A stretch of 64,000 bases of DNA from Planctomycetota bacterium (GCA_016795295.1 JAEUHP010000223.1:1-64000), one strand, 5' to 3'; positions 42,791 through 52,082 are shown, counted from the stretch's first letter. Translations and numbers: made by a program. Notes: generated from the letters alone by a model not told the origin.

Positions 42791-43531
42791 CTACCGCGCG
42801 GCTTGCCCGAACCGCGCCGGGGTCGCTTCCGCCGTCCGCCCGGCGGACACGGCCAGCCGGCTTCCGGCCGGCTGGGCCGAACCGGCGGTGCGGGGACTCG
42901 CGGCCACCTTCGCCACCATGCGCGCCGCGCGTGCGGTGATCGCGTCGAAGCGGCGCAGGCGCAGGTCGTCGGCATCGAACAGCGAGGCCACGAAGCCGAC
43001 GCCGAATGCGCCCGCTGCCAGCCACTGCTCGACGTTCTCCTCGGTCACCCCGCTGGTCGGGAAGATGCGCAAGAACGGCAAGGGCCCGCGCACGGCCTTC
43101 ACGAAGTCGGGGCCGTTGGCCGGGCCCGGGAACAGCTTCACCAGGTCGGCGCCGGCCCGGTGCGCTTGCATCATCTCGGTCGGGGTCAGGGTGCCCGGCA
43201 CCGACACCAGATCGTGCTGCCGGCAGAAGGTGATGACCTGTGGATCGGTGACCGGCGACACCAGGAACTTGGCGCCGGCGGCCATCGCCGCCTTGGCGTC
43301 GTCGACGGTCAGCACGGTGCCTGCGCCGACCAGCAAGCCGTGGCGCTCGCTCAGTGCCTGGATGTGTTCCAGGCAATCCGGCGTGGTCATCGTCACCTCG
43401 ACGATGCGGAAGCCGCCGGCGATCGCGGCTTCGAGGGCGGGGCGCACGACTTCGCGGTCGTCGGTGCGCAGGATCGCAGAACAACGGTGCTGGGCGAAGG
43501 CGGCCAACACGGCAGTGCGGATCGGAGCCAT
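42791..43531 (-). CDS. eda: KDPG/KHG aldolase
   Basis: A 246-residue class I aldolase of the Entner-Doudoroff pathway, cleaving 2-keto-3-deoxy-6-phosphogluconate to pyruvate and glyceraldehyde 3-phosphate. Signatures are EVTMTTPDCLEHI, GAGTVLT, FLVSPVTDP and the Schiff-base Lys in ADLVKLFPGP, then FPTSGVTEEN. It is about 30 residues longer than usual because of an Ala/Arg-rich tail after about residue 215. The ATG is preceded by GGAGG at 8 bases. A hairpin (TGCCAAG/CTTGGCA, 42753-42768) follows its stop but lacks a T-run. Confidence 0.93.
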   Translation of the reverse strand: MAPIRTAVLAAFAQHRCSAILRTDDREVVRPALEAAIAGGFRIVEVTMTTPDCLEHIQALSERHGLLVGAGTVLTVDDAKAAMAAGAKFLVSPVTDPQVITFCRQHDLVSVPGTLTPTEMMQAHRAGADLVKLFPGPANGPDFVKAVRGPLPFLRIFPTSGVTEENVEQWLAAGAFGVGFVASLFDADDLRLRRFDAITARAARMVAKVAASPRTAGSAQPAGSRLAVSAGRTAEATPARFGQAAR

Positions 43532-43670
43532 GGGGAGAACCTCCGGGCGGCGTGGACGCCTCGGCATGGGCGATGCGCCCGACCGAGACGGTCCGAGCAT
43601 AGGCGGGGCCCCGCAGGGTGCCAGGACAAAGATCGTGGGTGGCTCGACGCGGTCTGGTGGTGCGGTTCGG

Positions 43671-44615
43671 TCAGAGCGCAGGGGCGGTGCCGTCCATGCC
43701 CCGCTCGGTCCCCGCAACCCGCTTCTGGCCCATGGGATGCGCCCGGTCGTAGACCTGCTGCAGCCGGCCGATCGACACGTGGGTGTAGATCTCGGTGGTC
43801 ACCAAGCGTGCGTGGCCGAGCAGTTCTTGCACGGTGCGCAAGTCGGCGCCGCGGTCGAGCAGGTGGGTGGCGAACGAGTGGCGCAGGCCGTGCGGCGTCA
43901 GGTTGGTGGCGAGACCGGCGGCGCGCGCGCGGTCGACCACGGTCTGGAACACCCAGCGCGTCGACAGTGGCCGGCCGAAGCGGTTGAGCCACAGCGCGCC
44001 GGGGTCGGTGCGGTGGGCGCTGGCCAGCAGGCGGCGGCGTTCGGGCAGCCACGCGCGCACGGCCGCCGTCGCCGGACCGCCGAGCAACGCGAGGCGCTCC
44101 TTGCTGCCCTTGCCGAGCACGCGCGCGAAACCCTCGTCGAGGTCGAGCGTGTCGAGGCGCATGCCGGCGCACTCGCTGACGCGGCAGCCGGTCGAGTAGA
44201 GCACTTCGAGAATGGCGCGGTCGCGGCGCCCCTGCGGCGTGTCGTCGAACGGCTGCCCCAGCAGTTGGTCGACCTCGGAGCTGGTCAAGAACACCGGCAT
44301 GCGCCGTTGCGCCTTCGGGCCCTTCAGCAGCTTGGCCGGATCCTTGGCGATGCGGCCGCGTTCCTGCAGGAAGGCGAACAGACCGCGCAGTGCCGCCAGC
44401 TTGCGCTGCACCGAGGCCGCGACCAGACCCTGCTGTTCGAGTTCGACCAGATAGCGACGCAGTTCGAAGCGGGTCGTCTGTTCGACGTGGCGCTGCTGGC
44501 TGGCGAGCCAGGTGGCGAACGCGCGCAGGTCGCTGCCGTAGGCGCGCAGCGTCGCCGGGCTCTTCTTGCCCTGCTGCTGAAGGTGCGCGAGGAACTCTTC
44601 GACCACCGCCGCCAT
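43671..44615 (-). CDS. Xer-type tyrosine recombinase
   Basis: A 314-residue site-specific recombinase with an N-terminal SAM-like core-binding domain and a catalytic domain with the complete residue set: Arg145 (GCRVSE), Lys172 (GKGSKER), His242 and Arg245 (HGLRH), His268 (LGHA) and Tyr277 (EIYTHV). Length and motifs fit chromosomal XerC/XerD, which resolve chromosome dimers at dif, rather than a phage integrase. Which of the two it is cannot be decided. It lies divergent from the EamA transporter gene across 76 bp. Confidence 0.9.
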   Translation of the reverse strand: MAAVVEEFLAHLQQQGKKSPATLRAYGSDLRAFATWLASQQRHVEQTTRFELRRYLVELEQQGLVAASVQRKLAALRGLFAFLQERGRIAKDPAKLLKGPKAQRRMPVFLTSSEVDQLLGQPFDDTPQGRRDRAILEVLYSTGCRVSECAGMRLDTLDLDEGFARVLGKGSKERLALLGGPATAAVRAWLPERRRLLASAHRTDPGALWLNRFGRPLSTRWVFQTVVDRARAAGLATNLTPHGLRHSFATHLLDRGADLRTVQELLGHARLVTTEIYTHVSIGRLQQVYDRAHPMGQKRVAGTERGMDGTAPAL

Positions 44616-44646
44616 GCCAGCTACAAACTAGCGCGCCGCCGCAGTC

Positions 44647-44684
44647 GCAGCACGCCAAAGAGCCCGCAGCACGCCAACGAGCCC
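44647..44684. repeat. Two tandem 19-bp repeats
   Basis: GCAGCACGCCAAAGAGCCC is followed directly by a copy differing at one base (CGAGCCC for AGAGCCC). They occupy the short spacer between the divergent recombinase and EamA genes, so they could be operator sites or simple slippage. Confidence 0.55.
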
Positions 44685-44691
44685 TCCTTCG

Positions 44692-45615
44692 ATGCCCCAC
44701 TCTGGCGAATTGTGTGCCCTGCTGACGGCGCTGTGCTTCACCGCCAGCAGCACGTCGTTCGCGTTGAGCAGCCGCGCGGTCGGTGGCATCGCCACCAACC
44801 AGTTCCGCCTGTGGCTCGCGGTGCCGGTGTTGGGCGCGCTCGCGTGGCTCGCCAGTGGCTCGGCTTGGCTCGACGCGGGCGCCGAACGGCTGCTCTGGCT
44901 GTGCGCCTCGGGTCTCGCCGGACTGGTGCTCGGCGACATCGGCTACTTCCACGCGCTGGCCACCATCGGGCCGCGCATCAGCGCGGTGTTGATGGCGACT
45001 TGGCCGGCGCTGGCCGTGGCCATGGCGCTGCCGCTCGGCGAACGGCCCGATCTGCAGCTGTTCGTCGGCGTGCTGCTGATGCTGGCCGGGGTGGTGCTGG
45101 TGTTGCTGCGCAGCCGTGAAGGTTCGGCCTGGGCACCGGGCCTCACGACCCGCGCGTTCACGCTTGGCGTCTTGGGCGCGCTGCTCGGGGCGTTCGGCCA
45201 AGCGCTCGGCGTGGTGTTGGCCAAACGCGGCATGGCGCCCGCGGCCGATCTGCCGGACGGTGTCGATCCACTCGCCGCGACGTTCGTGCGCATGCTGGCC
45301 GGGGCGCTCGGCGTGCAGGTGGTGGCGACGCTGCAGCGGCAGCCGTTCGCCGGCCGCGCCGTGCTCGGCAACCGCACCGCGCTGCTCGGCGCGTCGTTCG
45401 GCATGGTGTTCGGGCCGGTGCTCGGCGTGTGGCTGTCGATGGTCGCGACCAAGAACGTGGCGAGCACTGGCGTCGCCGCGGCGCTGATGGCCACCATGCC
45501 GCTGTTCATGATGCCGGTGGCGCGGCTCGTCTACGGGGCCCGCATCGGTGGGTTCGGTGTGTTCGGCACGCTGCTGGCGGTCGGCGGGGCGGTGGTGCTG
45601 TTGCTGCGGCCGTGA
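44692..45615 (+). CDS. EamA/DMT family transporter
   Basis: A 307-residue membrane protein with about ten hydrophobic helices in two homologous halves, the EamA layout. Examples are GELCALLTALCFTASSTSFAL, VLGDIGYFHALATIGPRISAVLMATWP and LSMVATKNVASTGVAAALMATMPLF. Substrates of this family range over amino acids, sugars and metabolites and cannot be named here. It converges with the aminotransferase gene across 60 bp. Confidence 0.85.
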   Translation: MPHSGELCALLTALCFTASSTSFALSSRAVGGIATNQFRLWLAVPVLGALAWLASGSAWLDAGAERLLWLCASGLAGLVLGDIGYFHALATIGPRISAVLMATWPALAVAMALPLGERPDLQLFVGVLLMLAGVVLVLLRSREGSAWAPGLTTRAFTLGVLGALLGAFGQALGVVLAKRGMAPAADLPDGVDPLAATFVRMLAGALGVQVVATLQRQPFAGRAVLGNRTALLGASFGMVFGPVLGVWLSMVATKNVASTGVAAALMATMPLFMMPVARLVYGARIGGFGVFGTLLAVGGAVVLLLRP

Positions 45616-45675
45616 GCACCGTGATCGCCAAGCCCCTGGCCGGCAGATCTCGCGGCGTGAGGTTGCCAGCCGCCG

Positions 45676-46755
45676 TCACAGCGCCGCGAGCAACTGCTGC
45701 ACCGTCTCCGGACGGTGGTCGCCCATGTGGCCGATGCGGAACGCTTTGCCCTTGAGGGTGCCGTAACCAGGGTCGATGGCGAAGCCGGCTGCCGCAGCGC
45801 GCGCCACCAGCGCCGCCACGTCCTGGCCGCGTGCGTCGAGGCAGCTCACGGTGGGGGAACGGTGCGTCGGCTCCGCCACGAACGGCGCCATGCCGCGCGC
45901 CGCCGCCCACGCCAGCACCGAGCTGCGCATCGCCGCGTGCCGCGCCCAGCGCGCGGGCAGGCCTTCGGCCGCCACGCGCTCGAGCTGCCGCCGCAAGGCC
46001 CACACCAGCGGCACGCACGGCGTCGCCAGCGTGCGGCCGGCTTCGGTCTCGGGCACCGCACTCGGCAGATCGAGCAGGAAACCGCGGTCGGGAGTCGTCG
46101 CGGCGCGCAGCAGCGCCCGCTTCGACACGGCGTAGGTGCACAGACCGGGCGGCAGCGCCAGGCACTTCTGCGTGCCGGCGAAGGCGAAGTCGAGGCCCCA
46201 GTCGTCGAAGCGCAGTTCGGCGCCACCGACGCTGGTCACGGCGTCGACCAACAGCAGCGCGCCGGGTGCGTTCTGGTGCACCACGGCCGCCAGTTCGCGC
46301 AGGGGCTCCAGGACGCCGGTGGACGTTTCGTTGTGCGTGATCGCCACCGCGGCCACTGGCGGACCGGCCAAGAGGCGCGTGCGCAGCGCTTCGGGGGCAT
46401 GGGCCTGGCCCATCGGCACCGCCAGCAGCTCGGCTTGGCGGCCGCACGACGCGGCGATCTTCTGCCAGCGTTCGCCGAACGCGCCCGCGGCCAGGTGCAG
46501 GGTGCGCGCCGCGGGCGCGGTGAAGTTGCGGATCGCCGCCTCCATCAGAGCCGTCGCCGGGCCGGTCTCGAACGCGGCATGCTGGTTGGTCAGGTAGAGC
46601 CTGCGCAGACCCTGGCAGACCTCCTGGACGGCCGCGACGAACTTCGTTTCGCGGTGCCCGCACAGCGGCTCGGCCAGGATCGCGCGCAGTTCGGCGTCGA
46701 CTTCGGTAGGGCCGGGCAGGAACAGCACGGGGTGGTCGGCCATGCCGGGCAGCAT
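45676..46755 (-). CDS. Class V PLP-dependent aminotransferase
   Basis: A 359-residue PLP enzyme of the alanine-glyoxylate/serine-pyruvate type. It opens VLFLPGPTEVD, with PLP-site residues Asp171 (LLVDAVTSVGG) and the Schiff-base Lys197 (FAFAGTQKCLALPPG). Its start overlaps the stop of the phosphoserine phosphatase gene as TGATG, so the two are probably translated together. That context suggests it acts as the phosphoserine transaminase of serine synthesis, as seen in some organisms using class V enzymes, but an alanine-glyoxylate role is equally allowed by sequence. An alternative start is the Met four codons in (MADHP). Confidence 0.82.
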   Translation of the reverse strand: MLPGMADHPVLFLPGPTEVDAELRAILAEPLCGHRETKFVAAVQEVCQGLRRLYLTNQHAAFETGPATALMEAAIRNFTAPAARTLHLAAGAFGERWQKIAASCGRQAELLAVPMGQAHAPEALRTRLLAGPPVAAVAITHNETSTGVLEPLRELAAVVHQNAPGALLLVDAVTSVGGAELRFDDWGLDFAFAGTQKCLALPPGLCTYAVSKRALLRAATTPDRGFLLDLPSAVPETEAGRTLATPCVPLVWALRRQLERVAAEGLPARWARHAAMRSSVLAWAAARGMAPFVAEPTHRSPTVSCLDARGQDVAALVARAAAAGFAIDPGYGTLKGKAFRIGHMGDHRPETVQQLLAAL

Positions 46756-47477
46756 CAGCGCCCGGCGGCCGAAAGCAAGGCGGCGAAGCGCGGGTCGGCG
46801 GCGAGGGCGCGCTGTTCGGCCTCGGTCAGGACCGCCGGCAGTACGCCAGCCAGCGACCGCGTGGCGACGAACACTTCTGCCTTCTGCTGCACGATGGGGC
46901 GGGCGACCACGCCGCCGAAGCCGACGAACCGTTCGGCGGTGCCCTGGGTCTCCAGGTCGGTGGCGCCGTCGCCGACGAACGCCAGCGGCCGGTGCCCCTG
47001 GGGCAGGGCGCGCAGCACTTCGACCTTGCCGCCGTTGCGCCACAGGGGGCTTTGGCGGTCGAAGTCGAGGTAGCTGCCGTCCGCGGCGAATGCGATCGGC
47101 ACGGCGTGCACGTTCGCGGCCGGGATGCCGAGAGCCTGCGCCACGTGCTGCACGGGCGGCAGCAGGCCGCCCGAGACGATGCCGGTGTGTTTGCCCAAGT
47201 GCTGCAGCGCGGCGATCGTGGCCAGGGCGTCGGGCACCAGACGCGCCACGTAGAGCGCACCGATCGCGTCGAGCTGCGCCCGGCGCGGGGCCAGCCGTTG
47301 CAGGCGGGTGGCATAGACCTCGGCGAGCGGCAGGTCGCCATTCATGGCGCGTTCGGTGAGCGCCTGGATCTCGGCGCGCAACACCGGGTCGATGCCCTGC
47401 AGCAGTTCGTCCACGCCTTCGATGGTCGAGAGCGTCGAATCGCAGTCGAAGTAGACGGCGGCGAACGGTGGCGGCAT
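46755..47477 (-). CDS. serB: Phosphoserine phosphatase-like HAD enzyme
   Basis: A 240-residue HAD-superfamily phosphatase. Catalytic residues are Asp11 and Asp13 in YFDCDSTLSTIEG, then GIVSGGLLPPV (motif II Ser), a GGK Lys and GDGATDLET (motif III). The arrangement matches SerB, which makes serine from phosphoserine, with a class Ib-type cap. It is linked downstream to a class V aminotransferase by TGATG overlap, consistent with the two final steps of serine synthesis. SerA is not in the window. Confidence 0.85.
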   Translation of the reverse strand: MPPPFAAVYFDCDSTLSTIEGVDELLQGIDPVLRAEIQALTERAMNGDLPLAEVYATRLQRLAPRRAQLDAIGALYVARLVPDALATIAALQHLGKHTGIVSGGLLPPVQHVAQALGIPAANVHAVPIAFAADGSYLDFDRQSPLWRNGGKVEVLRALPQGHRPLAFVGDGATDLETQGTAERFVGFGGVVARPIVQQKAEVFVATRSLAGVLPAVLTEAEQRALAADPRFAALLSAAGR

Positions 47478-47572
47478 GGCGGGACGATAGCGGTGGCCGC
47501 GTCGTTGCGCGGCGGAAACGCGTGCCGCGGCTGGGCGGGTCGGCGCCCGCGCGGCAGGTGCACGTTCGCGTG

Positions 47573-49969
47573 TCAGTGCTTCAGGGTGACGGCGGTCGGG
47601 GTGCGCGTGGTGGCGGTGAACCGCTCGAAGCGCACCGGCCCGTCCCCCTCGCGCCAGGCCACGGCGTAGTCGCCGGGCGGCAGGGCCAGCTCGGCCTGCG
47701 GCGGCAGTTCGCCGCAGCCGATGCGCACATCGAGGTCGCGGCGCACCTGGTAGATCTCCACGGTCGTGGGCAACGCGGTGTCGGAGCGCGCGCGCAGGTC
47801 GAGCGCCACCAGGCCCGGCTCGTTGGGCTTCAGGGTGCCGATTTCGCTGCTGCCCTTGCCGTCGACCCAGACTTGGTCGACCGCCTGCCAGCCGCCCGAA
47901 GCCGTGTGCACTTCGACGCGGTAGAAGCCGGCGGGCAGGTTCGCCAGCCGCCAGGGCTGGTCCGCCTCGGGGGTCGGCACGATGGCGCCGAGGCCGGTTT
48001 CGAGCTGCCAGACGCGCACTTCGGCGCTTGGCCGCACTCCCTGCGCGTCGCTGGCGAGCGCCAGCTGCACGACGCCATCGGCCGGGGGCAGGGTCCATGC
48101 CAGTTCGCCGCTGTCGTTGGGCACCGCGCGGGTGACCAACACCTGCAGCGCGCCGGCACCCTTGGGCCAGACCAACACCGTGCCTCCGGACGCCGGCAGG
48201 TTGGCGAGTGCGAATTGCCCGTGGGCGTCGGTGGTGGTGCTGTCCCACCCGCTGCCGTCGGCGGCCTGCCAGGACACCGTGGCGCCGGCCGCCGGCTGCC
48301 GTGCGGCATCGTACACGGTGCCGCGCACGCAGGAGCCGCGCTGCAGGTTCAGAGTCGCGGAGGTGGTACCGGTGGTGATCGCCACCGGCACGCTCGCGAG
48401 GCCGGTGCTCTCTCCTCCGGCGCGCACCGTGAAGGTGCCTGGGACCAGGTTCTCGAAGCGGAAGTTGCCCTGGGCGTCGGTGGCCGTGGTTTCCAGTGGC
48501 TGTGGCCCCGTGCTGAACAGCAGGACTGCGACCTTCGCCGCCGGCTTGCCGTCGTCGCCGAACACGGCGCCGGCGAGGCTGGCCAGCGGCCGTTCAGGGG
48601 TGGTCGTGGTCACCACTTGGCCCAGGGTCAGACCGCTCAGCTGGATGTCTACTTCTTTGAAGGCGATCACGAGCTCTGGGCCCTCCGAGGCCACCCCGTT
48701 GCGCTGCGGCCGTGGCCCCAGCGTGCCGAAGCGGGCGAACGGATGCAGGCCAGCGCGCATGCCGAGGCCTGGTTCGCCATAGACGAACAGGGCTTCGCTC
48801 GAGGGGGCGAAGGGAAGGGTGATCGGTTTGCGGTCGGGTTGCGCCCCCATCTCGTGATACACCACCCTGCCGAGGACGACGTTGGTAGTGCGCCGCCCGG
48901 TCCCGCCGACCACCAGGAAGGTGCGTCCGCCATGGCGCACTGGAATCCGGCGCAGCGTGCCGCGTTCGTCCTCGAGCACCACTTCGCCCGAGAGCTGGCG
49001 CGCCGGCCACGCCAACACCACGCGGCCATGTTCGTCGGTCGCTGTCTCGACTTCGGCCAGCGAGCACTCCGGCGGTGCCAAGCGCAGCTTGCGGCCGGGC
49101 ACCGGCAAGCCGAGGGCATCGACGACCAGCACTTCGAGTTCGTGCAGGTAGGGGTGGTCGAGCCAAGCCTGGCTCGTCGCCGGAGTGTCGGCGGGGGCCT
49201 CGCGCTGGGTGGTCTCGGCGTGGCCCGGAGTGGCCAGTTCGGCGGTGGCTGCGGTGCCCGGTGTGCTCGAGGCGGTCGGCGCCTGCGCTGCCGGCGGCGG
49301 TTCCTCTGCCAGCGAATGCAACAGCAGGGCGCCAGCGCCGACCAGGCAGATGGCGGCAGTGGTCTTGGCTGCGGTACTCATGATCCAGGCTCCGGTGCTG
49401 AGGGTGAGGCCCGCGGTGGCCACGCCAAGTGGCATGCCGAACGCGGCGGCCAGGGCGAGACGCCATTGGCCGCGGTCGCCGCAGCGACGGTCGAGGCGTT
49501 CGCGCAAGAGGTCGAGGCCGCGGTGCAGCCGGCTCTTCACGGTGGCGAGATTCTGGCCAGTGCGCTGCGCGATCGCTCGTGGCGGCAGGTCGGCGAAGTA
49601 GCGCAGGAACACGGCGGTCTGGTACGGCTCCTCGAGTGCCAGCACGGCCTCGGTCACGGCAGCGAGCGTCTCGCGGCGGTCGAGCACTTCGAAGGGCGTC
49701 GGCTCGGCGCTGGGCGCCGGCAGGGCGGCGTGGCGCACGTTGCGACGGCGTTCGCCGCGGCGCCACTGGCGCACGAAGTTCTCGAGCGTGCGCTGCAGCC
49801 AGCCGCCGAGCGGGCCGGGCTGCAGGTTCTCCGCCGCGAGAGCGGCGCGGACCGTGTCCTGGGCCACGTCCTCCGCGGCGTGGGGATCCCGCACCAGATC
49901 GCGCGCGATCCGGCGGAGGGCACCGGCGTGGCGGTGCAACTCGTCGTGCAGGTCGTGTGGCTCGGGCAT
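47573..49969 (-). CDS. ECF sigma factor fused to membrane anchor and large outer domain
   Basis: A 798-residue fusion. Residues about 10-75 are sigma region 2 (ARDLVRDPHAAEDVAQDTV) and 105-158 sigma region 4 (LALEEPYQTAVFLRYFADLP, then an HTH with QNLATVKSRLHRGL). A transmembrane segment follows at about 203-220 (TAAICLVGAGALLLHSL), then about 570 residues with carboxypeptidase-regulatory-like beta units (TDAQGNFRFENLVPGTFTV, TDAHGQFALANLP) that should lie outside the cytoplasm. This could let an outer signal control the sigma part directly; no anti-sigma gene is adjacent. Extended ECF proteins are known in planctomycetes. The start MPEPHDLHDE is the usual ECF beginning. Confidence 0.88.
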   Translation of the reverse strand: MPEPHDLHDELHRHAGALRRIARDLVRDPHAAEDVAQDTVRAALAAENLQPGPLGGWLQRTLENFVRQWRRGERRRNVRHAALPAPSAEPTPFEVLDRRETLAAVTEAVLALEEPYQTAVFLRYFADLPPRAIAQRTGQNLATVKSRLHRGLDLLRERLDRRCGDRGQWRLALAAAFGMPLGVATAGLTLSTGAWIMSTAAKTTAAICLVGAGALLLHSLAEEPPPAAQAPTASSTPGTAATAELATPGHAETTQREAPADTPATSQAWLDHPYLHELEVLVVDALGLPVPGRKLRLAPPECSLAEVETATDEHGRVVLAWPARQLSGEVVLEDERGTLRRIPVRHGGRTFLVVGGTGRRTTNVVLGRVVYHEMGAQPDRKPITLPFAPSSEALFVYGEPGLGMRAGLHPFARFGTLGPRPQRNGVASEGPELVIAFKEVDIQLSGLTLGQVVTTTTPERPLASLAGAVFGDDGKPAAKVAVLLFSTGPQPLETTATDAQGNFRFENLVPGTFTVRAGGESTGLASVPVAITTGTTSATLNLQRGSCVRGTVYDAARQPAAGATVSWQAADGSGWDSTTTDAHGQFALANLPASGGTVLVWPKGAGALQVLVTRAVPNDSGELAWTLPPADGVVQLALASDAQGVRPSAEVRVWQLETGLGAIVPTPEADQPWRLANLPAGFYRVEVHTASGGWQAVDQVWVDGKGSSEIGTLKPNEPGLVALDLRARSDTALPTTVEIYQVRRDLDVRIGCGELPPQAELALPPGDYAVAWREGDGPVRFERFTATTRTPTAVTLKH

Positions 49970-50094
49970 CGGCGGCACGGGGCTGGCAGCGTATCCATGC
50001 CGCGGCCGCCGGATCGGTGGCGACCGGCTGCAGAATTGCCGCGCCAACGCCCCGGTCGTCGGCCTTGCCCTCGCCCTGAGGGGCGGGCGGCAGT

Positions 50095-51534
50095 TCAGCG
50101 CGCGCCGCTGCCGCGCAGAATCACCTTCACCGTGCGCAGGACGATGTTGAGGTCGAACAGCAGGTTCAGGTTCTTGATGTAGTAGAGGTCGTAGCGCAGC
50201 TTCTCACGCGCATCCTCGACTGAGGCCCCGTACGGATGCCGGACCTGGGCCCAGCCCGTCAGTCCTGGCTTCACCGTGTGCCGCAGCCCGTAGAACGGAA
50301 TCTCGTGCTGGAGCTGGGCGACGAAGTGCGGCCGTTCGGGCCGCGGCCCGACGAACGACATCTCGCCGCGCAGGATGTTCAGGAATTGCGGAATCTCGTC
50401 GATGCGCGACAGCCGCAGGATGCGGCCGATCGGCGTCACCCGATGGTCGTTCTTCTGCGCCCACACCGGTCCGGTCGCCGACTCCGCGTCGGGGCGCATG
50501 GTGCGGAACTTGACCAGCTCGAACGGAACGCCGTCCTGGCCGACTCGTTCCTGGCGGAAGAACACCGGCCCCTTGCTGGTCAACTTGATCAGCAGGATGG
50601 TCACGAGGCAGATCGGCAAGGACAGCAGGAGGCCGAGCAGCGACAGCGCGATGTCGAGCAGGCGCTTGGTGACCAGCGTCAGCGGGTCCTTGGCGAAACC
50701 GCGCCCGTAGATCAGGTAGCTGGGCCGCATGCTCTCGACGGCCAACTTTCCGCTGAGGCGCTCGTACATCGCCTCGCGTTCTTCGATCTGCACGCCGTCC
50801 ATGCGGCAGGCGAGCAGCGTGTCCACCGGCACCTTGCCGCGCCGTTCGCGCAGGGCCACCACCACCCGGCTGATGCCCTCGTCGCGGCAGAGCTGGCGCA
50901 GGCTCTCCAGGCTGCCGAGGATCGGCGGATCGCCTTGCGCGGGCACCAGAGGCGGTTGGCCCGGCTCTTCGATGATGCCGAGCAGTTCGAACCCGGCCAT
51001 CGGGTGGTCCAGCACCAAGCGCGACAGTTGTTGTGCCTCGGTCGACGAGCCGAGCACGACGATGCGTTCGCCGAAGCGCCACTTGTAGAAGAACCAGTGG
51101 AAGGCGATGCGGAACCCGTAGATCGCGACGAACGCGAGGCCGAGCAGCAGGATCAGCTTCCAGGTGCCCCGGCGCACGTCGGCGATGCCGGGGAACACGA
51201 ACAGCGAAGGCATCACCAGCACCAGGAACGCCAGCATCATCAGCGCATAACCCCAGGCGTGCACCAGGCGGTTCGGCAGTTCGGCGCGGTTCTGGGCGGT
51301 TTTCCAGTCGTAGAGCTCGTTGTAGCTCAGCGACGCCTGGCAGATCACGGCGATGGTGAAGCAGCTCAGGATGCCGTGCAGCAGGTCGAGCGAGGGCTGC
51401 AGCAGCAGGAAATGCCGGTCGCTGAGCGGGGGCGCGCTGGTGCCGACCAACAGCACGATCGTGAAGATCGCGGTTTCGCAGAGCATCAGCAGCAGCTTGC
51501 GCCGCGGGATGATCTGTTCAGCGAGGGTCGGCAT
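50095..51534 (-). CDS. Polyprenyl-phosphate sugar transferase (EpsB/WcaJ-like)
   Basis: A 479-residue integral enzyme that starts exopolysaccharide or glycan synthesis by putting a hexose 1-phosphate on undecaprenyl phosphate. Four hydrophobic helices lie in residues 1-150, then a CoA-binding-like domain (RIVVLGSSTEAQQL ... GIIEEPG). The catalytic part has a hydrophobic hairpin followed by VTKRLLDIALSLLG, FFRQERVGQDGVPFELVKFRTM and GPRPERPHFV, which are the family signatures. It resembles the EpsB type often found with exosortase/PEP-CTERM loci, but no exosortase is in this window. The start overlaps the YraN stop (TGATG). Confidence 0.9.
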   Translation of the reverse strand: MPTLAEQIIPRRKLLLMLCETAIFTIVLLVGTSAPPLSDRHFLLLQPSLDLLHGILSCFTIAVICQASLSYNELYDWKTAQNRAELPNRLVHAWGYALMMLAFLVLVMPSLFVFPGIADVRRGTWKLILLLGLAFVAIYGFRIAFHWFFYKWRFGERIVVLGSSTEAQQLSRLVLDHPMAGFELLGIIEEPGQPPLVPAQGDPPILGSLESLRQLCRDEGISRVVVALRERRGKVPVDTLLACRMDGVQIEEREAMYERLSGKLAVESMRPSYLIYGRGFAKDPLTLVTKRLLDIALSLLGLLLSLPICLVTILLIKLTSKGPVFFRQERVGQDGVPFELVKFRTMRPDAESATGPVWAQKNDHRVTPIGRILRLSRIDEIPQFLNILRGEMSFVGPRPERPHFVAQLQHEIPFYGLRHTVKPGLTGWAQVRHPYGASVEDAREKLRYDLYYIKNLNLLFDLNIVLRTVKVILRGSGAR

Positions 51535-52082
51535 CAGGGAAAGCCCAGAAGGGAGCGGAGGCGGTGCAGCAGATTCGACCAGCGGTTGCGGCCGGCTGGA
51601 GTCGTGCGGGTGGGGGCCACGCCATGGTTCGGTCCAGCAACGCGGCGGAGTCCCGGGAGATGCAACAAATCCGGGTGGCCCGCCGACCAGCGGATGGCGA
51701 TGGCGTCGATGCGTAGTTCGCGCGGGCGCGGGCGGAGCCCCGGGGCGAGACTGGCCAGCGCGCGCGCCAGCCGTTCGAGCTGGTCGGGTGCGATGCAGCG
51801 CTCGGGGGCCGGATGGTCGGCGCGGGCTTTGACCTCCACGGCGATCCAGGTGCGGCCGGCGCGCGCCAGCACGTCGATCTCGGCGTGCCGGGTGCGCAAG
51901 TTGCGAGCCGCGATCTGGTAACCATGGGCCATGAGCCATGCCACGGCGAGGTCTTCGCCCGCCTGACCCGAGTGTCGCGCTGCGGGGCGGCCGTGGGGCG
52001 CCACGGCTGCGCTGCGCGGAGCGCTGGGCTCGAGTTGGGACGGATCCTCAGGCGGACTTGGCGTCGGCGCGGGCGTCGTCAC
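51534..52082 (-). CDS. YraN/UPF0102 family protein
   Basis: A 182-residue protein whose residues about 38-120 carry the UPF0102 pattern GxxGEDLAVAWLxxxGY, ARNLRTRHAEIDVLA and WIAVEVKAR, a predicted Holliday-junction-like nuclease fold with an unestablished role. The first 38 residues (Pro/Ser/Ala-rich) are unusual and may be a false extension: a GTG before APHGRP would give a normal length. Its coding region overlaps the YajC gene end by 35 bp if the Met start is used. The C terminus has a basic tail. Confidence 0.75.
   Translation of the reverse strand: MTTPAPTPSPPEDPSQLEPSAPRSAAVAPHGRPAARHSGQAGEDLAVAWLMAHGYQIAARNLRTRHAEIDVLARAGRTWIAVEVKARADHPAPERCIAPDQLERLARALASLAPGLRPRPRELRIDAIAIRWSAGHPDLLHLPGLRRVAGPNHGVAPTRTTPAGRNRWSNLLHRLRSLLGFP

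Noticed and set aside
43671-44615. Phage integrase marking a prophage or genomic island
   Set aside because: Motifs and length fit chromosomal XerC/D, and no phage genes, tRNA or attachment repeats lie nearby.
50095-51534. Exosortase/PEP-CTERM system
   Set aside because: The sugar transferase resembles those loci, but no exosortase or PEP-CTERM protein end was found in the window.
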